DNA from: Vishniacozyma victoriae
Taxonomy: Eukaryota > Basidiomycota > Tremellomycetes > Tremellales > Bulleribasidiaceae
NCBI GenBank assembly: GCA_017654735.1
Contig: JADPYG010000088.1
Span: 682,001 to 746,000, forward strand
Reading direction: 5' to 3'
DNA length: 64,000 nucleotides
How positions within the stretch are numbered: the first letter of the stretch is position 1; the number at the start of each line of letters is the position of its first letter. The notes beneath the pieces are model-generated. The model was not told the origin of the DNA. It made no database searches and saw nothing but the letters and a program-made list of their open reading frames with translations. The position numbers and the translations under genes are program-made. Positions 48,029 to 58,535 of this stretch are shown here, piece by piece.

Positions 48029-51000
48029 ATGGCAGAGGTAGAAGCAAATAACGCACCTCTGGAGGCTCAATTGCCTACTCCCCCGAACGAAATGGAGGAA
48101 GAAGGTAGGGAACAATTTATCAGGAGCTCAAGAACGATTACTAATTTATAGATGTCTGTCGAGTCTGTCGAGTCGAGGGCGATGAGGAGATGCCTCTGAT
48201 ATACCCTTGCAAATGTTCTGGATCAGTCCGATATGTCCATCCTGACTGGTAAGCTCTATTGCTCTCTGTGGACAAAGCTTCACAAGCTGATTGTATAGCC
48301 TAAAGAGCTGGCTGGCAGCTAGTCAAAAGAAGCATTGTGAGATTTGTGGGTACAAGTACAACTTTACCAAAGGTGAGTCGGGTCATTTTCCGGGGTAGAA
48401 TCGTCTGACTAGTAGTATACCCCGACTACATACCCCGAACGATACCGCCTACAGTATACATCCGCCAAGGCTTGATGTGGCTCGGTGATCTCGGTCGTCG
48501 CATATTCAGGTTGTGGATCGCTACGAATACTTGGCTTATCCTCCTCCCGGCACTGAATATGTCGACTTTAAGGACACTCATGTGGTTCACGGACTTCTTG
48601 TCAGTACATTACCGTCCCTCGGTCAAAGAGCTAACACCTTCAGGAGCCCATCGCCCCCATCCATCGATGTGCAAGCTGGCAATTCAACAATGACGACAAA
48701 CACCACTTCCATTCCTTCGCTACGCTGGGATAACGACACTAAAATAGCAGTGAGCTATATGATCAGTCATCCCGTCAGTGTCGCGGGATTTCTGGCCAAG
48801 GATTCGTGGACAAGATGGAACGCAGGAGAACAAGACACGTAAGTGTGCATCCGCATCGTTATCGAGAAGATGAGCTGACGCATCAGTGCTATCGGCTACA
48901 TTTTTCGAGGTCAAGTGCTGACACTCACTCTTGCCGCCGTCGTCCTCGGTTTGGTCCTCATCCGCGAATGGATGGCACAACATATATTGGGCGATCCACC
49001 GAAACCGGCAGACGCACTACCTGAGCCAAGTCAACCAATATACGTCTTGAATGGGATCGTCATGAAGAATCGCCACGACGCATACTTGATGTACGCCATG
49101 GATGTGGAAGTACCGCTGCACGTAAACCTCGTAGAGGCCTCCGAATTCCAGAGGGCCAAACGAGCGATCTTGTACACGTCTGTCAGAGACAGGCTCAAGG
49201 TTCGTATGAAGGATGTACAAATCTACTTGCGCGGGAATCCCTATATTGGCGAAGCTCCGTTGAACCCCGAAATCGTTGAAAAGATCAAGACGCTCGACAT
49301 TGAGGAGACGGTAGGCGATCTCAGAGGAAGCTCGGATCCCGAACTGATGGCGATATACCCGACCGTCCACGGCATCATGGAGCGTCTGTTTGATGCAACG
49401 AAAGGATGCACTAATCCTGGTCGCGACGCATTCGCCGCCGAAATCCCGACCATGGGAGATGGAAATCTGGAACCGGCAAAGAATCAAGCAGCCAGCGAAG
49501 AGTCTCTCGGAAATGGCATCGATTCATTGCAGGCTCCACCGAACCCACTACCACCATCTCTCCCAGGACCGGGCGATCCACACGGCTCTCCTCCCGCAGC
49601 CTCACCTACCCAATCGTCGACTCCGCCTCGACCAGTCAATGCCGATGATAGGGGATTTGATGAACACGTCTCATACTCGGCTCCTGAATTACTCTTTGAT
49701 AGAGAGAGCCTTGGCTTAAAGGAGGGAGAGACAGCGATTGCTGCATTCTCTGCGGCCGGGCCCTCGAGTCATATAAGTGGACCCGATCAATTACGTCAAG
49801 CACGACTTGCCCGGTTCGAAAAGCGCCAATCTATGAGAGCGAAAGCGGAAGTGGAGCCTACGGCAGACGGAGAGACCGACGCCCGTTCTACCGAAACTGA
49901 GCAACCACCGGCAGTCGGACCTATCCTTGCCGGTTCCGACTCGCCAGTGAAGCTAGGAGAGTCATCTCGGATGGCGGACATGAAGAAAGAGGGCGGAGTC
50001 GAAGATGCGGACGGTTGGGAGACCGATAACAGTGATGGACCGACCAATGATCCCGCTCGCCAGATGGTCGACCAAGCATCGCCGTCGTCATCCACAAGCG
50101 CTCGTGTAGGCACTGATGGGTCTCGAGAATCATCGGTCGAGGAACGCGTCGAGCGGGGCCCTCCACTCCCCCTGCGAAGACCTACGAAACACACATATCT
50201 GTCCGACACTCAAACCCTCTTCGTGGATGCCGAGGGCTCACATCATGCAGTAGACATCAACGATGGATCCCGCCGCCGGCCGCCTAATCCGATCATCAAC
50301 CCCCCGAATCGGAATGGTAATGACACCGTCTATTTCGTGCGAGATCCTCTCCGCCCCGATCTGCCGGTCATGCCAATGGAAATGGGTCGACCCCCACTTC
50401 CCCCTTTCCCTCCCATTCCTACACCCCCCTTGATAGCTACAGAGGACGACGCCGAGGACGATGCCGAGGAGGAAGAAGGTGAGGATGAAGATGAGCAAGA
50501 AGATGAACCTGAACAAGATGCCCATGCTCATGATCACGATCACGAGCCTGTGCACGATCCTGAAGAGATGGATGAGCTTGATCGTGAGGACTGGAATGGT
50601 GTGCTGGAGGGTGAGTTGACTTTGATCACCGCCGAGGATTTTCTATACTGATCAAATAGTCGTTGGATTGATAGGCCCAATACAGAATCTAGCGCAGAAC
50701 GTAAGCTACGTTTCCCTCGGTCCGAGCGTATAGCTGATTCGTAAAGGTGTGTTTCGGTTTCGTCATCATTGGTGCTTCCATGTCGATCCTGGTCGGAATT
50801 CCTATTTGGATCGGACGAACTTTCCTCTCTATCGACTACTGGCATGCGGCCAAATACTCGGCCGTACTCGTCATCAAGGGTACCCGCCTTATCTTTGATC
50901 CAGTCGTTCGTGTGATTTACGACATCCTGGCTCAAGTTGTTGTCATGCCCGCTCTCTCGTCCATCAGGGCACTGGAGAAGATTGTAGCCGACACTGCTGG

Positions 51001-53600
51001 CCTTGGCGATACTTCTTTACCCAAAGTCAACTGGATACCGTCAATACCGCCCGTGATTCGAGAAAAGGCCGCGACCAGAGCCGGAGACATATTTGCTCTT
51101 ATTGGAAAGACGACGATAGGGTATGCTACCGAGGCTTATGAGGCACATGGATCTTGGTCAGCCAAGGTTCTGGGCACAAACTCTCTGTCTCACCGTTTGT
51201 GGACTATGGGTCACGGATATGCCGTCGTCCTTTCGGTCCTTGGCTTCATCGCACTCGATCCGGCGGGATTCAGGGGCCACCAGCGAGGTCAATTCTCGGG
51301 GCACGTGTCCGAGACCTCTCAGTATCTGAAGGTCAGTCCCTATTCTCCAGTTTGGTTCAGAGCTGATAGATCAGCTGGCATTTTTCATGTTTGCTGAGTT
51401 GGTCATCTTCCCCACCACTATCGGTGGAGTCATTCAGATTTGCGTGGTTCCTCTCGTTCCCAATTGGTCGGTCGAGAAGTTGTTTGGGTATCTGCATGAG
51501 GTTCCTTTCGGAACTTTGTTTGCAACTTGGATCATCGGAACTTCGTGAGCCTATTCACACTGCTATCTAGGCTATGGCTGATAAAGCAGGTTCATGTTCA
51601 TGTTTGCCGGAATATTACAGACATTGCGAAAAGTATGTCCCAAAAGCATAGCGAGAGCTCAGGCTGACAGCTCAGATGTGTAGGAAAGGTGTCTTGTTCT
51701 TCATCCGAGATCCTACCGAGCGATCGTACAACCCCGTCAAGGATATCCTGGAACGACCGACCATGTCACAGATGCGCAAAGTGGGTCTGACCTCTGAAAT
51801 CTGGGCAGATGCTGACCTCTAGCTTGGCATTTCAGCGATGATGTACACTATCGTGGCGATCTTCCTGTTTGGTGCAACGTGCTGGGGTCTCTCGTCGGCG
51901 CCTTTGGCATCGCTTAACCTTCTGCCTTTGCGGACATCGTCTTTGTGAGTCGACCCTGACTGAGTATGGTATTAAAATCTGACAGGAACAGTAATTCGAT
52001 TACTACAGTCCCATTCGACCTGTTGTTCTTCTCGATCGCTATCGGCCCATCGCTCGCTGCACTACGCTTTGGTAATCGAGGTCGTCGCTGGATGAGACGA
52101 TGGTGGGATGCCACCGCGTACGCGTTTAACTTGACAGCCATGTTGACGGACCACGATCGTACCACCAAGATCGAGCATCCAGCTGTTCTACACGCTTGGC
52201 GAGTATTGGATTTCTTTGCACAAATCGCTTTGGGTAAATACGATACCAACGAAACCTGGGCAAGGGTCCCAGCAGCCGATAGTGTCGTCCTCCTCAAACC
52301 AGAGGTCCGAAAGGGTCGAGGAGTATTTGTACGCCTGGACAATCAAGGTCGAACATTAACTCCCGATGGAAGCCTCCTTATGCTTCAGCAGAATCAAGCT
52401 GCGACTAAAGCGAATCGGGATCCACACAAAGATTACAAGAGGGTCTGGCTGCCTCGATATTGGAGGACCCGGGTACATGCCGTCGTCTATACCGCTTTGG
52501 CTTTGAGTGGGACAGTGGTAGCTACGGCTCTATTTGCCCCTCTGATTGTTGGTCGACTTATCCTCGATCGCGCTTTTGGTCATCCTGTGCATGATGGGTA
52601 CAATTGGGTATGTCAGATTTCATTTCCGATAGGATGATGCTGATATCATCAGTTGGTCGGAGTGTATATGCTCTGGGCAATGTGTTATTTCGGTCAAGCC
52701 GTTCGAAAGCACATTGTTCTATCGCAGTTGGCCGGCAGGTTACGCCGATCCAAGCCATCAACACGGGCCAAACGACTCGTCCTCGGGGCTCTGGAGAGGA
52801 CATATGTATTGACGACGCTCTACTTCATCATGCCTACCCTAGTTGGAATCGGATGGGAACTCTACATTGCTATGCCATTACGATATGGCTCCAAGTCCTA
52901 CACTCCAGTTCTACACTTCTGGGAAGCTTGGTATGTATTCAGCTATACTGAGAGGCGTCAGCTGATGATATAGGGCGATGGGTCTGGTTCTTCTGTTGAC
53001 TTATGTGGCTGTCACCCACGACTCCGATCATGATCCTAGACGTCCAGATCGACCAATGGTATTAGGACAACAAATGAGAGAGGTGAGTACTCCACAGGCC
53101 ATGGGTAGTCAGCTGACCCTTCAGTGCTATCGAACATCGTTTTCGACTGATTCCAAGACTGTCCTTGGTTCGACTTATCAGTTTATTGGATTCGTGGCTC
53201 TCATCGATATTACGCCCTCCCTCTTGACTGTCATTTACGCAACTTTCGAATGGAACGAGAGAGATTCCCGTGATTTGTACGTATACTGTGAGCTCTTTTT
53301 CCTCTCCCCCCGGGCTCGGCTGACGTATCAGACCGCCTGAGTCATCCTATCTTACTGCTCTTACTCCTCGTGGGCGTAAGCAGGAAAGAGCTCATGCGGC
53401 GTTGGTCTGGATTACGCCAAATCCTCATTGACGCTGAATACGTATTGGAAGAGCGGGTAGAGAACTACGACCCGGACAGGAAGAAGAAAGTAAAGTTTGG
53501 AGATGGTGTGAAGACGTTTGACGGATCAAGTGATGACGATGATGGGGAAGTCTGGGAGGATGTCGAAGTTGAGAATGATGATAATGGGGATAATGAGTAA
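48029..53600 (+). CDS. SSM4: ER membrane E3 ubiquitin ligase Doa10/Ssm4 (MARCH6 type)
   Basis: Multi-pass ligase of ER-associated degradation. The N-terminus has a RING-CH finger of C4HC3 type: [36 protein letters not shown] and [13 protein letters not shown], spread over three exons. Membrane segments follow. A long hydrophilic loop (about 49000-50640) has Pro-rich and very acidic runs. The TD region begins with [20 protein letters not shown] and is followed by repeated hydrophobic exons such as [17 protein letters not shown] and [20 protein letters not shown], a segment well conserved in MARCH6. The C-terminus ([20 protein letters not shown], then an acidic tail) ends at 53600. The total is about 1,600 residues, larger than yeast Ssm4 because of the loop. 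Around fifteen introns. Confidence 0.94.
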
Positions 53601-53668
53601 TGGTTTTTTGGGGTGGACGCTCAATAGACTCGAGCGAATATGTGTACATGTATGATATTTACAGAAAG

Positions 53669-54201
53669 TCAACCACGACAGCAACTTGCGTCCATATCTG
53701 CTGGGACTGATTGTTAGCAGGTCCCAATATGAGATAAGCAGGATGTACCTATGCCTGACCAAGCTCCGCAACCGCCTATCAGATCCACTCCGTCCTCCCG
53801 GTTCATACTCCGTTTATATTTCCATTGAGCATGGTCATCTCCTTTCAGGAAACACGTTGAAAGCGTCTTTGAGTATGACGATCCACTGCAGCCTACTCAT
53901 CAGCCCTACTTCCGAAAAAAAAGGGGATGTACTAACCGTTCCCATATTTCGAGCATGCCTGAATACAACTCCGCTCTGAATCCGCCGTTGAAGACTCTAC
54001 TGTCTTGCCTGTATCAATTGACGATCATTAGGCGGTAGATGAGCTTACATCTTCCCCTACGACTTTCCATCCTCTGTAATGTGCCATGCCCGTCCTTCTT
54101 CCTGTCCGGATACAACGCGGATAACTTCCTCCACTGCGTGCTGAGACCATTGATAGTCCGAGGAGGGCGAATATGAAGACCAAAAGCGTATGAGAGGTCA
54201 T
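53669..54201 (-). CDS. small secreted cysteine-rich protein with PAN/apple-like motif
   Basis: Not visible as one open frame. Four exons (54049-54201, 53937-54003, 53749-53892, 53669-53706) join to 133 residues. Exon 1 starts MTSHTLLVFIFALLGLSMVS with an SA cleavage site, a strong signal peptide. Exons 2-3 read ERSCIQACSKYGNGCSGSSY then KTLSTCFLKGDD, the C-x3-C...C...Y...C-LK pattern of PAN/apple modules, followed by IGGCGAW. The last exon ends ASCCRG. Introns have GTAAGC, GTTAGT and GTACAT donors, and the last has a clear GCTAAC branch site. Weak point: the first intron keeps frame only with an AAG acceptor (after 54004), six bases past a CAG. Role unknown; possibly carbohydrate or protein binding outside the cell. 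Confidence 0.5.
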
Positions 54202-54951
54202 TGCTGATCTTCTGGTACTGGGGTCGTGATGATATTATGGTAACTTCAAGGGGGAGTTAGGATTATGAGTCACGACGTGTCCTCGTTATATCATATGCTT
54301 GCTGTGGCCAGCCTTGTAGACTGGTAATCAATAAGCTGAACTCTAAACGGACATATGACTTGAGAGCCTGCATTGTGCACCTGACGCCATTCCGGCATAA
54401 GAGGTAGGTACAGCTGCCAAGGTCACGATGTCGAATAAGGAGAGAAGGCGTCGATCAAGTTGACGTAAAAAAGGGAATTGTACCGGGGGCGTACGACGTT
54501 TTGCTTACCGGATGGGAATATAAAGCCGATCATCCTCCGCATGGGGTACATGCCCCGGACGGATGCTTTGGTTGCGGCCCGGGTCGCGTGAAGCTGACTG
54601 CCAGTGCCAGGAGGGCTCGACGCGTAGTTGAGCAGGGCGGTTGCAAATGTCTTTAGTAGAGAGATATGCGACCGTCGGCACTACTGTAATTTGAGCAGAC
54701 GCCTAGACGGCGGTGGGTTTCCAGTTAGTGGCCGCTGTCAGGAAGGGAAACGCCGTTCTCCTCCGAAAGCATTCGCTAAATCACTGGCATGATTGGCGAG
54801 CAAAGCATGTTGGAGGATTGCCAACGAGTAGTAGGTAAGTGCAATACATCTAATACAAGGTTACTACTAAAACGGGGCAAGGGCCATGCGGGCGACGCCC
54901 ACGAGCCGCCCTCTGGTGAAGCAAGTGGTCGAGCAAGTCAAGCTCGCCACC
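54202..54951. other. intergenic region upstream of the secreted-protein gene
   Basis: Contains TATAAA at 54519-54524 (+ reading). On the - strand there is a GTAAGC donor near 54507 and a CCTAAC-...-AAG acceptor-like end near 54241, so part may be a spliced leader of the secreted-protein gene. The + frame beginning at 54789 has no supporting features. Confidence 0.4.
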
Positions 54952-55809
54952 TCACGCGACAGCAGCTTTGGCAGCTACTGGAGGCGGCATGGCGATCTTG
55001 TCCTTTTCGACACTCCTGGACCCGCCAGCAGCAACCTTTGTATCCTTCTTCTCAGCTTCAGCTCCAGCAGCGGCCTTCTTCTTCTTCATCTTCTTGAGCA
55101 AACCTGATCATCAGCTCGGCCACATATTGGTTTGGGATAGCTTACCAGCAGAGACGGCAGAGCGGACATTATCGTTAATTTCCCTACTCTCCTCTAGGAA
55201 CGCGTTGTCGTTGAATTTATGCTTTTTCCTAGCGACCTCCTCGACGTCCAAGTCGGCTAATCGTTTGCTGCCTGATGAAGATGATTCAGCTTCGGAAGAG
55301 GTGATACCGAGAGATCGTTCTAGGCCTTCGAGTTTAGCTTTCTCAGCAGCGACAGCTTGAGCTCGAAGTGCGGGTGCGGATTCAAGTAATTCTGCTTGTC
55401 TGCCAAGTCAGCTTACGACAAGTTTCAAGTGATTGCCAGCTTACCGTTGCGCCTCTTTGATAGTACTCAGTCTTCTACCCGACAAATCACGACATGAATC
55501 GGTATTTTGATTTTTACCAGAAGCCATTCGACCTCCTGCTGCTCGCAACTGAGCTCCGAAACCTCCTTTACCACCTTGAAGTCTCGGACAGAGGTCGAGA
55601 GTAATCGGGAAGGATGGGTTCTGAGAATTGCATAGTGCCGAGAGGGGTGTTGAGGGTGAGGGAACAGCGGACGCGGTACGGAGGTAGGTGTTGTCGCGTA
55701 GGTGTCCTGGGACTGGGACATCGGTCAGCAGGGTATCGAGTGGTAGCTCGAAGGTGAGGGGATCTAGAGGAGTCGGTAGACGCAGGTATACAGTGTGGTT
55801 GGTGACCAT
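54952..55809 (-). CDS. SDE2: Sde2 telomere/splicing and replication-stress protein
   Basis: Nuclear protein made as a ubiquitin-fold precursor that is cleaved after GG to free an Lys-starting C-terminal part used in the spliceosome. The start [20 protein letters not shown] is at 55809, followed by the ubiquitin-like region. The diagnostic site [17 protein letters not shown] follows, then [20 protein letters not shown]. The GG|KGG context is exactly the cleavage site known for Sde2. After two introns the protein is coiled and basic ([30 protein letters not shown]), ending [11 protein letters not shown] at TGA 54952-54954. Some residues of the tail depend on my frame reading. Family assignment is secure. 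Confidence 0.93.
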
Positions 55810-56040
55810 GTCGATGATATAGTATTGAAATGATAACAGCAGGAGGAGGAGGATGATTAAAGGTGTATGGTAGTGGCGAGCAATCACTCAATCATTCAAT
55901 CAACGGGTGTAGATTTCCCAAAGTAGCAATTTATGTGAATCCGGCCCTCGGTCGAACTGAGACGTGGCCTGAGTTATCTATCCTGACTTATCCATCTATC
56001 CCATATTGCTACTACGGCATCTGCACCCACCTCAGCAGTC

Positions 56041-57650
56041 ATGGAGGTCAATAGGGAAGAGGCACTAAGATGCCTGTCAATAGCTCAAAAACACCGGAAC
56101 GGCGCCAATCTCACCTCGGCACTCAAGTTCGCGAAAAAGTCGGTATCTCTCTACAGCACACCAGAGGGTAATGCCATGGTCACTATTGTCGAACGAGAGA
56201 TATCCACAAGCAGTACAAATGGATCAACGGCGGCATCTTCGGGTGATTCGACACCTCAAACGAAAGCAAAGGCGTCCGGAGTGGAGGAACATGTGACCTC
56301 GGCACATCAGCGTCCTGGGCACAAGACAGCTACTGGCGGTGCTAATGCTGAGGCGAGTGGATCTGGGTCGAAGAAGAGGGAATATACAGCGAAGCAGATG
56401 GAGGTTGTCAAGAGGGTGAAGAGCTGTCAGCATCACGAATACTACAAGATTCTAGCGGGTAAGTTTACTGAATTGCGCGAGCCCCTTGGGCCACCGGCTG
56501 ACTGTATAGTGGAAAAGTCTTGCGAGGAAGCGGATGTAAAGAGGGCCTATAAAAAGGTGAGCACGACTGGGACGGGCCTTGGGGAATGAAGGCCACCCGA
56601 AGGTCAGTTTTTTGTATTTAGCTAAACAGTCAGCTTGCGTTAGGGCTACATCCGGACAAAAACGGAGCTCCAGGAGCAGATGAGGCCTTCAAGAGTAAGC
56701 TCATCTCGGCGCAGGCAGAGACTGACTCTCAGTGGTCTCAAAAGCGTTCCAAGTCTTGTCCGACAAGAACATGAGAGCAGCATTCGATTCAAATCCATCG
56801 TATGATCCAACACAACGGAATCCCGGCATGTCATCATCTGGGATGCGGTCACATGCTGGCAGAGGAGGCGGTGGAGGAATGTATGCGGACGAGCTCAATC
56901 CTGAAGATCTGTTCAACATGTTCTTTGGTGGAGGTGGACGGGGAGGACAATTTGGAGGTGGTCAATTCGGCAATGCCAATGGTGAGTCATGGTCACTGAT
57001 CAGCCCACATGGCGCTCATGATCAGTCTTCACATTCGGTGGAGGTAACGGCTTCCGGGCAACAGGCGGTGGAGGCCAACGTCGACCTCGACAAGCTGAAG
57101 CAGCGGATGCCAACCCAATCGTCGCACTGTTACCAATCATCATTCTATTCGCATTTGCCCTCATCTCCCTCTTGCCATCCATACTATCGGGCTCGATGGA
57201 ACCAGATCCAGGATACACCTTCGAGCCAATGGGCAAATACTCGATGGACAGAAGTACATGGCAACGAGGAGTCAAATACTATGTCGACAAACCTGAATGG
57301 GAGGCATCGAATATTTGGCAATCTGTTCCCGACGAGAAGAAGGGAAAGAAGGATATGGCAATGTACAGTCAAAAGATTAGGGTATTCGAGACGGGAATAG
57401 AGAACGACTACATCAACAGATTACGTCAAGAGGTATGTGCCACCCTACTCTCAAAGTCTGTACTGACCACCAGTGCAACACCTTTGAGATGCGGAAGAGG
57501 CAGCAAATTCAGGATGAAACTGGTTTCTTCGGCCTAGGGACGGATTACGACAAGATCCAGGAGATTAGGAAAAAGACTTCACCTAGTTGTGATCAATTGC
57601 GAAAATGGGGTTTATCGTACCAGCAACAACAGCAGCCTCGATTATTTTAG
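56041..57650 (+). CDS. ER J-domain protein, DNAJB12/DNAJB14 type
   Basis: Membrane-anchored Hsp40 facing the cytosol that recruits Hsp70 for ER quality control. The start MEVNREEALRCLSIAQKHRN matches the TPR-like N-terminus of DNAJB12 (MESNKDEAERCISIA). A linker ends YTAKQMEVVKRVKSCQHHEY, running straight into the J domain (YYKILA, EEADVKRAYKK, LHPDKNGAPGADEAFK, VSKAFQVLSDKNMRAAFD), spread over short exons. A Gly-rich region with ELNPEDLFNMFFGGGG follows. One membrane span (IVALLPIIILFAFALISLLP) and the C-terminal DUF1977 domain (MYSQKIRVFETGIENDYINR, CNTFEMRKRQQIQDE) complete it. It sits beside Doa10 and SDE2; the shared ERAD theme with Doa10 may be chance. Confidence 0.93.
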
Positions 57651-58535
57651 ACAGGGGTATAGGCAATTTAGCGGAGTCTCCATTAATGGAGCAGATACTT
57701 TTACCCATACCATTGTATGCATCACGCATTGCATGATCAGTCTAAGATCATTATCAGTAATGACCCATTCCGTTCGTTAACTACACGTATCATTACCATT
57801 ATTCCACCTTTCCTACCGTGGGCCCAACTACCTTACTACGTCTCTTTCAAGATTGTCACTCCTTCTACTCTACTTGTGCTCGAGACTATAATCTCGTCCA
57901 GGAGACGGTAACAGGTAACGAGCTGCGCAATTGCACCGAGCTAAAAGGTTACTTGGATCTCTGCGCAACATGGCTCTGATATTATAAACGCAACTCCATG
58001 AGCGGAATTCATCCACGACCATAGAATCTAGAAAATTCCGCATCCCGTCCGATCTGCGCAGACAACCTGGATATCGCCCAGTTAGTAGCAAGGTGGGGGA
58101 CCACTTGCGAATCCTGTTAGGTGTTGTGGTTCAATCACCTTTTGGCCTTCGCTTGGGGTGTCATGTGTTAGCGAGGTCAAGCCCTAGCCCCCGCTCACAA
58201 TCGGATCGTACTTATCAGTCTGGTAACCTACATGTTAGACCCACATGTCCAAGGCCTGCTCTGACTCGCGCTTTGGAGCTGTGAAATGCATGTACCAAGT
58301 TCTCGGGTTCGCGCTCGTGCAAGTAAGCGCTGTAGCGATTTTTTTGATCGGAGAATCCCCGGCAGAATGAGGTACACGGTTCCGATCTCGTATAAAGTCT
58401 CGTGTGATGATTGATGACTCGTATGGGCGTGTAAGGTGACCACCTTTCATCGTTTATCGTATGCAGTAATGTACTTATAATCTCTTTATCCATGGCTTCT
58501 TATCTTACTTACCTATCATTAAATACCTTTAGTGT
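57651..58535. other. intergenic region J-protein / ABC transporter
   Basis: 3' UTR of the J-protein gene and promoter of the ABC transporter. No RNA gene or supported frame seen; short overlapping minus-strand frames at 58215-58493 look like noise. Confidence 0.6.

Noticed and set aside
54049..54241. Second protein-like frame on the - strand (…YQKISNDLSYAFG…) in exon 1 of the secreted-protein gene.
   Set aside because: It lacks an ATG without a doubtful extra 33-nt intron, and the other frame has a textbook signal peptide plus a cysteine-rich continuation.
54789..55360. Plus-strand frames opposite SDE2.
   Set aside because: They are antisense shadows of the SDE2 coding sequence.
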